Below are positions 38,028-49,094 of a stretch of DNA of 64,000 nt, in pieces (the stretch's first letter is position 1; each line of letters opens with the position of its first letter). Source of the DNA: Enterobacter sp. Cy-643 (lineage in GTDB: Bacteria > Pseudomonadota > Gammaproteobacteria > Enterobacterales > Enterobacteriaceae). Made by a program: the position numbers and the translations under genes. The notes below the pieces were generated by a model. The model was not told the origin of the DNA. It did not search any database and saw nothing but the letters and a program-made list of their open reading frames with translations. The stretch is from NCBI RefSeq assembly GCF_011752815.1, contig NZ_VWWV01000003.1:434001-498000 (forward strand), written 5' to 3'.

Positions 38028-39056
38028 ATGGCACACATTGTAACCCTAAATCCCCCTCACAGAGAAGATTGGTTAACGCAACTTGCCGATGTTATAACCG
38101 ATCCTGATGAACTGCTGCACATTTTAAATGTAGCTGACGATGAAGAACTGCTTGCCGGGCGTGAAGCCAGGCGTCTTTTTGCCCTGCGCGTGCCTCGCGC
38201 GTTCGTCGCCCGCATGGAAAAAGGCAACCCTAACGATCCGCTACTGCGTCAGGTTTTGACGGCAAAGCAGGAGTTCGTTGCCGCGCCCGGTTTCACAACC
38301 GATCCGCTGGAAGAGCAACACAGCGTTGTCCCTGGGCTGTTGCATAAGTACCGCAACCGCGCCCTGCTGCTGGTCAAAGGTGGCTGCGCCGTAAACTGCC
38401 GCTACTGTTTCCGCCGCCACTTCCCGTACGCCGATAACCAGGGCAACAAACGCAACTGGCAAACGGCACTGGCGTATATCAGCGAACATCCTGAGCTGGA
38501 CGAAATTATTTTCTCCGGCGGCGACCCGCTGATGGCGAAAGATCACGAGCTGGACTGGCTGATGAGCGAGCTGGAGGCCATTCCTCATATCAAACGCCTG
38601 CGCATTCACAGCCGCTTGCCGATTGTTATCCCGGCGCGTATTACCGATGTGCTGGCGGCAAGAATCGCCCGTTCATCGCTTCAGGTGATACTGGTTAATC
38701 ATATTAATCACGCCCAGGAAATTGGCGACGATTTCCGCTCGGCGATGGCAAAGCTACGCCAGGCGGGCGTCACGCTGCTAAATCAAAGCGTGTTGCTACG
38801 CGGCGTGAACGACAGGGCGCAAACCCTGGCCGACCTAAGCAATGCGTTGTTTGATGCGGGCGTGATGCCGTATTACCTGCATGTGCTCGACCGAGTACAG
38901 GGCGCGGCGCACTTTATGGTGGAAGACGAAGAGGCTCGGGCGATTATGCGTGAGCTGCTGACGCTGGTTTCTGGCTATATGGTGCCGAAGCTGGCGAGAG
39001 AGATAGGCGGAGAGCCAAGTAAGACGCCGCTGGATTTGCAGCTACGGCAAAAGTGA
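38028..39056 (+). CDS. epmB: EpmB, lysine 2,3-aminomutase for EF-P modification
   Basis: A 342-residue radical-SAM enzyme with the cluster motif [16 protein letters not shown] (Cys-x3-Cys-x2-Cys) and PLP-binding region near the C-terminus. It makes (R)-beta-lysine for EpmA. The start at ATG 38028 ([10 protein letters not shown]) matches E. coli. Confidence 0.97.
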   Translation: MAHIVTLNPPHREDWLTQLADVITDPDELLHILNVADDEELLAGREARRLFALRVPRAFVARMEKGNPNDPLLRQVLTAKQEFVAAPGFTTDPLEEQHSVVPGLLHKYRNRALLLVKGGCAVNCRYCFRRHFPYADNQGNKRNWQTALAYISEHPELDEIIFSGGDPLMAKDHELDWLMSELEAIPHIKRLRIHSRLPIVIPARITDVLAARIARSSLQVILVNHINHAQEIGDDFRSAMAKLRQAGVTLLNQSVLLRGVNDRAQTLADLSNALFDAGVMPYYLHVLDRVQGAAHFMVEDEEARAIMRELLTLVSGYMVPKLAREIGGEPSKTPLDLQLRQK

Positions 39057-39066
39057 GAGCATAGCG

Positions 39067-39246
39067 CCCTCACCCTAACCCTCTCCCCAGGAGAGGGAAC
39101 CGTTTAGTGCTGCCTTTAACTGTAGAAGAAGCCCACGACGTATCCCTTACCTGTGAGAGGGAACCGCATAGCTTTCCCCAACCTATATCAGCGACAGCAC
39201 TTCCGTTTTTCTCCCTCTCCCTGAGGGAGAGGGCCGGGATGAGGGT
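39067..39246. repeat. pair of inverted CCCTC/GAGGG repeats after epmB
   Basis: The left copy (39067-39098) reads CCCTCACCCTAACCCTCTCC then GGAGAGGG. The right copy (39208-39246) reads CTCCCTCTCCCTGAGGGAGAG then GGCCGGGATGAGGG, the inverse orientation. Together they bracket about 110 bp without a convincing gene, like a BIME pair. Confidence 0.82.
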
Positions 39247-39259
39247 AATGCTTACAGAA

Positions 39260-39613
39260 TCAGTTCGGGCACTTATAAACCTGCCCCGTCATTTGGCTGG
39301 CCGTTGGTGCAAAGCTCGAGAGCAGCGTCTGGGTCGGGCTACTCACGCCGTACAGCACGTTGCCGCCCATTTCGGCCGCATTGTTACGCAGAGCATTCGC
39401 CGCGCTGCGCATAGACCCGCCCTCATCACCGTGCTGGCCAGACAGCCAGTTGCTCTGTTCCCCGGTTGCGGTGCCTAATAGACGGCATTCGCTCCCTGGT
39501 TTGTCTTCAACAAAACGAACGCTCTGGCCGCCAGAGCTAAGCTGATTGCCCGTGCTACATCCTGCCAGCAGCAGCGCTGCCACAACCACTCCTGATGAGA
39601 CTTTCATGCGCAT
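39260..39613 (-). CDS. yjeI: YjeI, DUF4156 lipoprotein
   Basis: A 117-residue lipoprotein with lipobox LLAGC, then conserved GQSVRFVEDKPGSECRLLG and ANALRNNAAEMGGNVLYG. Its function is unknown, and the position between epmB and groL is as in E. coli. The start at ATG 39613 has GGGGAA upstream; an ATG two codons downstream is an alternative. Confidence 0.93.
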   Translation of the reverse strand: MRMKVSSGVVVAALLLAGCSTGNQLSSGGQSVRFVEDKPGSECRLLGTATGEQSNWLSGQHGDEGGSMRSAANALRNNAAEMGGNVLYGVSSPTQTLLSSFAPTASQMTGQVYKCPN

Positions 39614-39684
39614 GTTATTCCCCGTAATCAAGGTATTGAGCCGTTATTGCCCGGTAAGCACTTATACCAGAGTGTGAACAAAAG

Positions 39685-39717
39685 AAAAAACCCCCAGACA
39701 TTTCTGACTGAGGGTTT
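39685..39717 (-). terminator. groSL terminator
   Basis: On the minus strand AAACCCTCAGTCA...TGTCTGGGGGTTTTTT forms a stem followed by a T-run, 26 nt after the groL stop. Confidence 0.88.
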
Positions 39718-39742
39718 CTTTAACACAAGGTGCTAAGGCGAA

Positions 39743-41401
<1,659 letters not shown>

Positions 41402-41429
41402 TCAAATTCGTTCAGGTTCGTGCGTCAAA

Positions 41430-41759
<330 letters not shown>

Positions 41760-41803
41760 TTAGGTAACGCCGTCCCACAGGGGGAATCAGCTGGTGACCT
41801 GAT

Positions 41804-41833
41804 TAATGGGGATGCGCTTTCCCCCCTTCAAGG
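41804..41833 (-). promoter_or_regulatory. sigma-32 heat-shock promoter of groSL
   Basis: On the minus strand CCTTGAA (-35) and CCCCATTA (-10) are separated by about 15 nt, matching the E. coli groE heat-shock promoter. Confidence 0.9.
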
Positions 41834-41857
41834 GGGGAAAACAAAAAAAACTAAAAT

Positions 41858-42334
41858 TTAACGATCGTCCCGGTGCTGGTCGTCGAGGCGCTTTGGCGCA
41901 TCGTCTTTACGCTGGAACTCACCGTCGAAAGTATTGCCCCCTTCACTGCCGGCGCTAAAACCGCCGCCTGGCATACGGGAGAAGCGCAAATGTGGCATCA
42001 GCTTCAGCGTCAGGTGCTTTTGCACCGGCGGCAATAGCAGCAGCAGGCCGAGGAAGTCAGTAAAGAAGCCCGGCAACAGCAGCAAAATACCGGCCATGAT
42101 CAGCGAGACGCTTTTGATCATCTCCGCCGCAGGGCTTTCGCCTGCCGCCATCTTCTGCTGCATCAGCATCAGGTTTTTAAAGCCCTGGTTACGTACCAGA
42201 GACAGGCCAATCACCGAAGTGAAAATGACCAGAATCAGGGTCATAAAGACCCCCAGAACATGTGCCACCTGTATGAACAGCGAAATTTCGATGTAAACAT
42301 AGAGGAAAACGGCAATAAGCGGGATCCAGCGCAC
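41858..42334 (-). CDS. fxsA: FxsA inner-membrane protein
   Basis: A 158-residue membrane protein with hydrophobic segments at about 5-45 and 78-105 (MAGILLLLPGFFTDFLGLLLLLPP is the family hallmark) and a polar C-terminal tail. Overexpression in E. coli relieves F-plasmid exclusion of phage T7. Confidence 0.94.
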   Translation of the reverse strand: MRWIPLIAVFLYVYIEISLFIQVAHVLGVFMTLILVIFTSVIGLSLVRNQGFKNLMLMQQKMAAGESPAAEMIKSVSLIMAGILLLLPGFFTDFLGLLLLLPPVQKHLTLKLMPHLRFSRMPGGGFSAGSEGGNTFDGEFQRKDDAPKRLDDQHRDDR

Positions 42335-42469
42335 TATACGCTCCTGTCATCGGGCGAGCCCGTTAATGGCCTCGCGAAAAATAGATTAGCAATTACGCGT
42401 AGGGGGGAGATGGCGACTGCATAGACAAAGATCAATGGTTATTTCGTGAATTTTTTCTGGAAATTTTCA

Positions 42470-42560
42470 ACTATTGACCTATATCACATATTAATAATTG
42501 TTATGCAACGTGGCTTTTAATAAGTGATCCAGGTTACTGCTTTTCGCTATCATCAGCATA
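42470..42560 (+). promoter_or_regulatory. aspA control region with FNR-like and CRP-like sites
   Basis: TTGAC-CTAT-ATCAC (42475-42488) matches the FNR consensus at 8 of 10 positions. AGTGA-TCCAGG-TTACT (42524-42539) is a CRP-like site. Anaerobic and catabolite control of aspA is known in E. coli. Confidence 0.6.
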
Positions 42561-42583
42561 TCATCACGATAACGAGGTCGAAT

Positions 42584-42685
42584 ATGGACATAATCGTCGG
42601 CCTATTAAGCTCACAACCACATTTCGTGTGCGTGAATAAAACAGTGCATTTATCTGCAGCTTTACTAAGAAGGTTCACATGTTAA
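42584..42685 (+). CDS. putative 33-residue leader ORF overlapping the aspA start
   Basis: An ATG with ACGAGG 9 nt upstream opens 33 codons. They end at a TAA that overlaps the aspA start codon region (stop 42683-42685, aspA ATG 42679). The product has no recognisable domain. The overlap could couple translation to aspA, but coding status is unproven. Confidence 0.3.
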   Translation: MDIIVGLLSSQPHFVCVNKTVHLSAALLRRFTC

Positions 42686-44115
42686 ATAACATTCGTATCG
42701 AAGAAGATTTGTTGGGTACCAGGGAAGTGCCAGCGGATGCCTACTACGGCGTGCATACTCTGAGAGCGATTGAAAACTTCTACATTAGCAACAGTAAAAT
42801 CAGCGACATACCGGAATTTGTACGCGGTATGGTGATGGTAAAAAAAGCGGCGGCAATGGCGAACAAGGAACTGCAAACCATTCCTAAGAGCATCGCTAAC
42901 ACCATCATTCAGGCCTGTGATGAAGTCCTGAACAACGGCAAATGCATGGATCAGTTCCCGGTAGACGTCTACCAGGGCGGCGCAGGTACTTCAGTTAACA
43001 TGAACACCAACGAAGTCCTCGCCAACATCGGCCTGGAGCTGATGGGTCACCAGAAAGGTGAATACCAGTTCCTGAACCCGAACGACCACGTCAACAAATG
43101 CCAGTCCACCAACGATGCCTACCCAACCGGCTTCCGCATCGCAGTTTACGCCTCCATCGTGAAATTGATCGATGCCATTAACCAACTGGGCGAAGGCTTC
43201 CAGCGTAAAGCGGTTGAGTTTTCTGAAATCCTGAAAATGGGCCGCACCCAGCTTCAGGACGCCGTTCCTATGACGCTCGGTCAGGAATTCCACGCTTTCA
43301 ACGTGCTGCTCACTGAAGAGACCAAAAATCTGCTGCGCACCGCTGAACTGCTGCTGGAAGTGAACCTTGGCGCAACCGCCATCGGTACCCGCCTCAACAC
43401 GCCAGATGGCTACCAACAGCTGGCCGTACAGAAACTGGCGGAAGTCAGCGGCCTGGCCTGCGTGCCGGCAGAAGACCTGATTGAGGCGACCTCAGACTGC
43501 GGCGCATACGTGATGGTACACAGCTCCCTGAAGCGCCTGGCCGTGAAAATGTCCAAAATTTGTAACGACCTGCGCCTGCTCTCTTCCGGCCCGCGCGCTG
43601 GCCTGAACGAAATCAACCTGCCGGAGCTGCAGGCGGGTTCTTCTATCATGCCGGCCAAAGTGAATCCGGTTGTGCCGGAAGTGGTGAATCAGGTTTGCTT
43701 CAAGGTCATCGGCAACGACACCACGGTCACCATGGCGTCCGAAGCGGGTCAGCTACAGCTGAACGTGATGGAGCCAGTGATTGGCCAGGCGATGTTCGAA
43801 TCTATTCATATCCTGACCAACGCCTGTTACAACCTGCTGGAAAAATGCGTTAACGGCATCACCGCGAATAAAGAAGTGTGTGAGAGCTACGTGTACAACT
43901 CCATCGGTATCGTGACCTATCTGAACCCGTTCATTGGCCACCACAACGGCGACATCGTCGGCAAGATTTGTGCAGAAACCGGCAAGAGCGTGCGCGAGGT
44001 CGTGCTGGAGCGCGGCCTGCTGACCGAAGCCGAGCTGGACGATATCTTCTCCGTCCACAACCTGATGCACCCGGTCTACAAAGCTAAGCGCTATACCGAT
44101 GAAAGCGAACAATAA
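42679..44115 (+). CDS. aspA: aspartate ammonia-lyase
   Basis: A 478-residue fumarase/aspartase-family enzyme with signature [11 protein letters not shown] and the [17 protein letters not shown] region. It converts aspartate to fumarate and ammonia. With dcuA downstream and frdABCD in the same window it feeds fumarate respiration. Confidence 0.98.
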   Translation: MLNNIRIEEDLLGTREVPADAYYGVHTLRAIENFYISNSKISDIPEFVRGMVMVKKAAAMANKELQTIPKSIANTIIQACDEVLNNGKCMDQFPVDVYQGGAGTSVNMNTNEVLANIGLELMGHQKGEYQFLNPNDHVNKCQSTNDAYPTGFRIAVYASIVKLIDAINQLGEGFQRKAVEFSEILKMGRTQLQDAVPMTLGQEFHAFNVLLTEETKNLLRTAELLLEVNLGATAIGTRLNTPDGYQQLAVQKLAEVSGLACVPAEDLIEATSDCGAYVMVHSSLKRLAVKMSKICNDLRLLSSGPRAGLNEINLPELQAGSSIMPAKVNPVVPEVVNQVCFKVIGNDTTVTMASEAGQLQLNVMEPVIGQAMFESIHILTNACYNLLEKCVNGITANKEVCESYVYNSIGIVTYLNPFIGHHNGDIVGKICAETGKSVREVVLERGLLTEAELDDIFSVHNLMHPVYKAKRYTDESEQ

Positions 44116-44133
44116 CTCATCCGCATAAACGCC

Positions 44134-44164
44134 AAAAGGCACGTCCAGTCGGACGTGCCTTTTT
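44134..44164 (+). terminator. terminator between aspA and dcuA
   Basis: AAAAGGCACGTCC-agtc-GGACGTGCCTTTTT is a near-perfect rho-independent terminator. Confidence 0.92.
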
Positions 44165-44230
44165 CATTTTAACGGTATACGAAAACACAACATTTCATTT
44201 TCATCTCATTAAAACAACAAGGAAGCGACC

Positions 44231-45532
44231 ATGATAGTCATCGAGCTCATCATCGTGTTAGCAGCGATTTTTCTGGGGGCAAGGCTGGGCGGGATAGGGA
44301 TTGGCTACGCGGGAGGACTGGGGGTTTTGGTTCTCGCGGCAATAGGCGTAAAACCCGGCAGCATCCCCTTCGACGTTATTTCCATCATCATGGCGGTCAT
44401 TGCAGCTATCTCAGCAATGCAAATCGCCGGGGGCCTGGATTATCTCGTCAACCAAACCGAAAAACTGTTACGTAAGAACCCTAAATACATCACTATTCTT
44501 GCGCCCATTGTGACCTGGTTTCTGACCATTTTCGCCGGCACCGGCAACATCTCGCTGGCCACACTGCCGGTAATCGCCGAAGTCGCCAAGGAGCAGGGTA
44601 TCAAACCCTGTCGTCCACTCTCGACCGCGGTGGTTTCAGCTCAGATAGCCATTACCGCTTCGCCAATTTCCGCCGCCGTGGTTTACATGTCGTCGGTGAT
44701 GGAAGGCCACGGCATCAGCTATATTCAGCTGCTGTCGGTCGTTATCCCCTCAACGTTGCTGGCAGTGCTGGTGATGTCGTTCCTGGTCTCTGTCCTGTTC
44801 GACTCAAAGCTGTCCAACGATCCGGTTTACCTCAAGCGTCTGGAAGAGGGGCTGATTGAGCTGCGTGGCGACAAGCAAATCGAGATTAAACCGCGCGCGA
44901 AGACTTCCGTATATCTCTTCCTGCTCGGTGTGGTTGGCGTAGTCATCTATGCCATCATCAATAGCCCGAGTCTCGGCCTCGTCGCTGCGCCGTTAATGAA
45001 TACCACCAACGCGATACTGATTATCATGCTGTCAGTCGCCACCCTGACCACCGTGATTTGCGGAGTGGAAACCGAAAGTATTCTGAGTTCCAGCACTTTC
45101 AAAGCTGGCATGAGCGCCTGTATTTGTATCCTGGGCGTGGCCTGGCTGGGCGATACCTTCGTGTCTGCCAATATTGACTGGATCAAAGAAACCGCAGGGA
45201 GCGTGATTCAGGGCCATCCGTGGCTGCTGGCGGTGATTTTCTTCTTTGCCTCGGCGCTGCTTTATTCTCAGGCCGCTACGGCCAAGGCGCTGATGCCGAT
45301 GGCGCTGGCGCTCAATGTCTCACCGCTAACCGCCGTGGCTTCTTTCGCCGCCGTTTCTGGCCTGTTTATTCTGCCAACCTACCCGACTTTGGTCGCCGCG
45401 GTGCAGATGGACAACACCGGCACAACGCGCATCGGCAAATTCGTCTTTAACCATCCATTCTTCATTCCCGGCACAATGGGCGTGGTCCTGGCCGTCTGCT
45501 TCGGCTTCGTGTTCGGCAGCGTGCTGCTGTAA
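44231..45532 (+). CDS. dcuA: anaerobic C4-dicarboxylate transporter DcuA
   Basis: A 433-residue, about ten-TM antiporter for aspartate, fumarate and succinate. The N-terminus MIVIELIIVLAAIFLGARLGG and YSQAATAKALMPMALAL match E. coli DcuA. GGAAG precedes the ATG. Confidence 0.97.
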   Translation: MIVIELIIVLAAIFLGARLGGIGIGYAGGLGVLVLAAIGVKPGSIPFDVISIIMAVIAAISAMQIAGGLDYLVNQTEKLLRKNPKYITILAPIVTWFLTIFAGTGNISLATLPVIAEVAKEQGIKPCRPLSTAVVSAQIAITASPISAAVVYMSSVMEGHGISYIQLLSVVIPSTLLAVLVMSFLVSVLFDSKLSNDPVYLKRLEEGLIELRGDKQIEIKPRAKTSVYLFLLGVVGVVIYAIINSPSLGLVAAPLMNTTNAILIIMLSVATLTTVICGVETESILSSSTFKAGMSACICILGVAWLGDTFVSANIDWIKETAGSVIQGHPWLLAVIFFFASALLYSQAATAKALMPMALALNVSPLTAVASFAAVSGLFILPTYPTLVAAVQMDNTGTTRIGKFVFNHPFFIPGTMGVVLAVCFGFVFGSVLL

Positions 45533-45619
45533 ATCTCTTCAAAAACGGGTCGTTATTCGGCCCGTCCTCTCCTCCTCATGCTATAGTCGATGCCGTTTCC
45601 TCCCACAATGAGGTTTGCG

Positions 45620-45943
45620 ATGTCGATGACCCAGGCTGTCGTTGTACTCTGTACCGCCCCGGATGAAGCCACCGCGCAGGATCTGGCCGCGAAAGTGCTG
45701 GCGGAGAAACTTGCCGCCTGCGTGACGCTGCTGCCGGGCGCAACTTCGCTCTATTACTGGGAAGGAAAGCTGGAGCAGGAGTACGAAGTCCAAATGCTGC
45801 TCAAGAGCGACGTGGAACACCAGGAGGCACTGCTTGCCTGCCTGAAAACCCATCACCCTTATCAAACGCCAGAACTACTGGTTCTGCCAGTTGCACACGG
45901 AAACAGTGAATATCTCTCATGGCTCTACGCATCATTACGCTAG
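45620..45943 (+). CDS. cutA: CutA divalent-cation tolerance protein
   Basis: A 107-residue trimeric ferredoxin-like protein with family motifs [19 protein letters not shown] and [18 protein letters not shown]. The start at ATG 45620 follows ATGAGGTTTGCG. It overlaps the dsbD start by 25 nt, as in E. coli. Confidence 0.95.
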   Translation: MSMTQAVVVLCTAPDEATAQDLAAKVLAEKLAACVTLLPGATSLYYWEGKLEQEYEVQMLLKSDVEHQEALLACLKTHHPYQTPELLVLPVAHGNSEYLSWLYASLR

Positions 45944-47727
45944 TCCTGCTGTTATGCAGTTCGCAGGCCTTCGCCGGGCTGTTTGACGCCCAGAATAAAA
46001 CGCAGTTTGTCCCGGTCGACCAGGCCTTTGCCTTTGATTTTCAGCAGGCGGAGCACAAGCTGACGCTCAGCTGGCAGATAAAACCCGGCTATTACCTCTA
46101 CCGCCAGCAGATAAAAATAGTGCCCGCCGGTGCGGACATTGCCTCCCTGGCTATCCCCAAAGGCACCTGGCACGAGGATGAGTTCTACGGTAAAACCGAG
46201 ATCTTCACCCGGCAGCTAAACCTACCCGTTTCGGTGAATGCAGCCGGCAAAGGCTCGTCCCTCAGCGTCACCTATTAGGGCTGCGCCGAAGCCGGGTTTT
46301 GTTATCCACCGGAAACGCGCGTTGTGCCGCTGAGTGCTATTGCTGCGTCGGCTAATGATGCCAATGTGTCTTCCTCCCTCTCCTCATCAAGAGACGAGGC
46401 CAATATTTCTTCCTCCCTCACTCCTTCAAGAGATGAGGCCAGTGTTTCTTCCTCCTTCTCCCTTCCCGGGGAGAGGGCCGGGGTGAGGGGCACAGACAGC
46501 TCCGCCCCCGCATCGCTCCCCTTCTCCGCGCTGTGGGCCTTCCTGATCGGCATCGGGATCGCTTTCACGCCCTGCGTGCTGCCGATGTACCCGCTCATTT
46601 CCGGCATTGTGTTGGGCGGTAAACAACGCCTCTCTACCGCCCGGGCGCTGCTGCTGGCCTTTGTCTACGTTCAGGGTATGGCGCTGACCTACACCGCACT
46701 CGGCCTGGTGGTAGCGGCGGCCGGGCTCCAGTTCCAGGCGGCGCTCCAGCACCCGTACGTGCTGATTGGCCTGTCGGCGCTCTTTATCCTGCTCGCCGCC
46801 TCGATGTTCGGCCTGTTCACGCTGCAGCTGCCCTCGTCGCTGCAAACTCGCCTGACGCTGATGAGCAACCGCCAGCAGGGCGGCTCGGCGGGTGGCGTCT
46901 TTGCGATGGGCGCGCTAGCCGGGCTTATTTGCTCGCCGTGCACAACCGCCCCGCTTAGCGCCATCCTGCTGTACATTGCGCAGAGCGGGAATATGTGGCT
47001 CGGCGGCGGCACGCTTTACCTTTACGCGCTGGGCATGGGCCTGCCGCTAATTCTGATCACCGTCTTCGGTAATCGCCTGCTGCCGAAAAGCGGGCCGTGG
47101 ATGGAAAGCATCAAAACCGCCTTTGGCTTTGTGATTCTGGCTCTACCGGTCTTCCTGCTGGAGCGTGTGCTGGGCGACATCTGGGGGCTGAGGCTGTGGA
47201 GCCTGCTGGGCGTAGCCTTCTTCGGCTGGGCCTTTATCACCAGCCTGGGGGCGAAGAAGTCCTGGCTACGCGTGCTGCAAATCCTTCTGCTGGGTGCCGC
47301 GCTGGTCGCCGCTCGTCCGCTGCAGGACTGGGCTTTTGGCTCTCCGGCATCTGCTCAGGCCGTGCCTCACCTTAGCTTTAGCAAAATAGCCACCGTTGAA
47401 CAGCTCGACGCCGCGCTGGCCAGCGCGAAAGGCAAACCGGTGATGCTCGATTTGTACGCCGACTGGTGCGTGGCGTGTAAAGAGTTTGAGAAATACACCT
47501 TTAGCGATCCGCAGGTGCAAAAAGCGCTGTCTGGTACCGTTTTACTCCAGGCAGATGTCACGGCAAATAACGCCGACGACAAAGCCCTGCTGAAGCATTT
47601 ACAGGTGCTTGGTCTGCCAACCATTTTATTCTTTGACGCTAACGGCGTTGAACAGCCGGCAGGCCGCGTAACGGGCTTTATGGACGCCGCCGCGTTCAGC
47701 GAGCATTTGCGCAATCGCAGCCAGTAA
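45919..47727 (+). pseudogene. dsbD: dsbD, thiol:disulfide interchange protein interrupted by an in-frame amber codon
   Basis: The frame is homologous to E. coli DsbD from end to end (602 codons). It has a signal peptide and N-terminal domain (residues 1-119), a linker, an eight-TM domain with [14 protein letters not shown] and [10 protein letters not shown] cysteines, and a thioredoxin-like C-terminal domain with DWCVACKEF. Codon 120 is TAG (46276-46278) where relatives have CAG for Gln in VTYQGCADAGFCYPP. The reading frame continues unchanged on both sides. Truncation there removes both catalytic cysteines of the N-terminal domain. A GTG at 46324 could start a membrane-plus-thioredoxin product, but that piece would lack a signal peptide. 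The linker also carries a repeat insertion. Recent mutation and base-call error are both possible. Confidence 0.85.
46369..46492 (+). repeat. 39-bp tandem repeat and CCCTC/GAGGG palindrome inside the dsbD linker
   Basis: TCTTCCTCC landmarks recur at 46369, 46408 and 46447, an exact 39-bp period of 13 codons. They encode [26 protein letters not shown] and [13 protein letters not shown]. The third unit ends in CCCGGGGAGAGGGCCGGGG, the same inverted-repeat end found at 3960 and 39230. It lies in the linker between the N-terminal domain and the first membrane helix and keeps frame. Confidence 0.9.
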
Positions 47728-47765
47728 ACAACACTTGATCCGTTGGGAAACGTAAGGAGAAAACC

Positions 47766-48341
47766 GTGCAACGCGAAGAAGTTTTAGAGCACGCCCTGCA
47801 TGTCCTTGAACGTGAAGGCATTGCCAGCACGACGCTGGAGATGGTGGCGAAAGAAGCCGATTATCCGCTCGCTGAGATTCGCCAGTTCTGGCCCGACAGC
47901 GAAGCCCTGCTGTACGACGCCCTGCGCTACTTAAGTTCGCAGGTGGATGTCTGGCGGCGTCAGCTGATGCTGGACGAAGAGTTAACGCCGGAGCAAAAGC
48001 TGCTTAAGCGCTACCACGCCCTGACCGAATGTGTGAGCAACCAGCGCTATCCTGGCTGCCTGTTTATTGCCGCCTGCACCTTCTACCCTGATGCCGCGCA
48101 CCCGATTCATCAGCTGGCGGACCAGCAGAAAAAAGCGGCCTGGGAGTACACCCACGAACTGCTGACGCAAATGGAAGTGGACGACCCAACCATGGTCGCG
48201 CACCAAATGGAATTGGTGCTGGAAGGCTGCCTGAGCAAACTATTGGTGAAGCGTAGTCAGGCTGATATCGACACGGCCAGAACCCTTGCGGAAGATATTC
48301 TGCGCTTTGCGCTGTGCCGCACCGGCGGGGCATTAACCTGA
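47766..48341 (+). CDS. yjdC: YjdC, TetR-family regulator
   Basis: A 191-residue TetR-like protein with HTH at about 5-50 ([20 protein letters not shown] pattern) and ligand domain [27 protein letters not shown] identical to E. coli YjdC. The start is a GTG after AAGGAG. Its function is unknown; it lies downstream of dsbD, as in E. coli. Confidence 0.93.
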   Translation: MQREEVLEHALHVLEREGIASTTLEMVAKEADYPLAEIRQFWPDSEALLYDALRYLSSQVDVWRRQLMLDEELTPEQKLLKRYHALTECVSNQRYPGCLFIAACTFYPDAAHPIHQLADQQKKAAWEYTHELLTQMEVDDPTMVAHQMELVLEGCLSKLLVKRSQADIDTARTLAEDILRFALCRTGGALT

Positions 48342-48455
48342 AGCACGTCTTTTTACTGCCTTTGACTGAAAAGCAGGCAATCAGCATAGTTTTAGGTAAT
48401 TTTTATGACAAAGCCGTTGACGCCTGGCGGCCTTTACGGTTTAATGCCGCCCGTT

Positions 48456-48531
48456 GCCCGGATAGCTCAGTCGGTAGAGCAGGGGATTGAAAATCCCCGT
48501 GTCCTTGGTTCGATTCCGAGTCCGGGCACCA
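48456..48531 (+). tRNA. tRNA-Phe (GAA)
   Basis: A 76-nt tRNA with acceptor GCCCGGA...TCCGGGC, D-arm GCTCAGTCGGTAGAGC, anticodon loop TTGAAAA (anticodon GAA), T-arm GGTTCGATTCC and encoded CCA. It is identical to E. coli tRNA-Phe and lies downstream of yjdC, as pheU does. Confidence 0.98.
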
Positions 48532-48599
48532 CTATTTAGAAGAACCAGCCTACGGGCTGGTTTTTTGCTTTCAGAGATATGGACTCTCCATCGAACAAA
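48515..48599 (+). repeat. 85-bp direct repeat, copy 1 (tRNA-Phe 3' end plus terminator)
   Basis: It begins with the last 17 nt of tRNA-Phe and runs through the terminator to TCGAACAAA. Copy 2 is 166 bp downstream with no differences seen. Confidence 0.93.
48543..48566 (+). terminator. tRNA-Phe terminator
   Basis: AACCAGCC-tacg-GGCTGGTT followed by TTTT; an identical copy lies at 48709-48732 in the second repeat. Confidence 0.9.
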
Positions 48600-48680
48600 T
48601 TCGATTATTCGTCTCATCCCTGAGACTCACCCCTGCGGGGCCAGCGCAAGCGCTGTTCAAAAACGTTCCCGACGTTTTTG

Positions 48681-48765
48681 TCCGAGTCCGGGCACCACTA
48701 TTTAGAAGAACCAGCCTACGGGCTGGTTTTTTGCTTTCAGAGATATGGACTCTCCATCGAACAAA
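48681..48765 (+). repeat. 85-bp direct repeat, copy 2 (orphan tRNA-Phe 3' end)
   Basis: It starts with TCCGAGTCCGGGCACCA without the rest of a tRNA. The 81 bp between copies hold three small palindromes (CCCCTGCGGGG, AGCGCAAGCGCT, AAAACGTTCCCGACGTTTT). From copy 2 to ydgU (48931) I see no gene. Confidence 0.92.
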
Positions 48766-48930
48766 AAATCACTGATCCAGCACGAGCTAAAAGCGCCTTC
48801 CCCCAACGCTTCTGCCGCGCCCCAATAAATATATCCCTGCATACTACGCACGATGTTCTAAACGGAGCACTGCCCTGGTTTTTGAGTGACATATAGGCGG
48901 TGGCTCTTACGAGCCCAGGAAGAACAGAGT

Positions 48931-49014
48931 CTACTGAAGCCAAAAATTCAGCGTGATCAGGCCGCAGGTCAGCAGCACAGTGAGGATTAATTCGAAACTG
49001 TAGCGTCGCAACAT
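48931..49014 (-). CDS. ydgU: YdgU-like 27-residue membrane protein
   Basis: A 27-codon gene with one hydrophobic helix (FELILTVLLTCGLITL) after MLRRYS, the pattern and length of E. coli YdgU. CTGGAG precedes the ATG. It lies directly downstream of asr, as in E. coli. It is too short for most gene callers. Confidence 0.75.
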   Translation of the reverse strand: MLRRYSFELILTVLLTCGLITLNFWLQ

Positions 49015-49032
49015 TATCTGAACTCCAGAAAG

Positions 49033-49056
49033 AAACACCCGGCAAGCCGGGTGTTT
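49033..49056 (-). terminator. asr terminator
   Basis: AAACACCCGGC-aa-GCCGGGTGTTT has an 11-bp perfect stem between asr and ydgU. Partial read-through would supply ydgU. Confidence 0.85.
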
Positions 49057-49094
49057 GTGTTAACGCTTCAAGTTAACGGGTAGCCCCGTTGAAC

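Noticed and set aside
46276..46278. Selenocysteine- or pyrrolysine-like recoding of the dsbD TAG
   Set aside because: Relatives have Gln at this position, and enterobacteria do not use TAG for pyrrolysine; nonsense mutation or sequencing error is simpler.
46324..47727. dsbD 3' part as an independent gene from GTG 46324
   Set aside because: The GTG is an internal Val of DsbD with no good ribosome site, and the product would lack the normal N-terminal domain.
48737..49045. 102-codon minus-strand ORF across ydgU and the tRNA repeat
   Set aside because: It overlaps the better supported ydgU gene and the duplicated tRNA terminator; no domain recognised.
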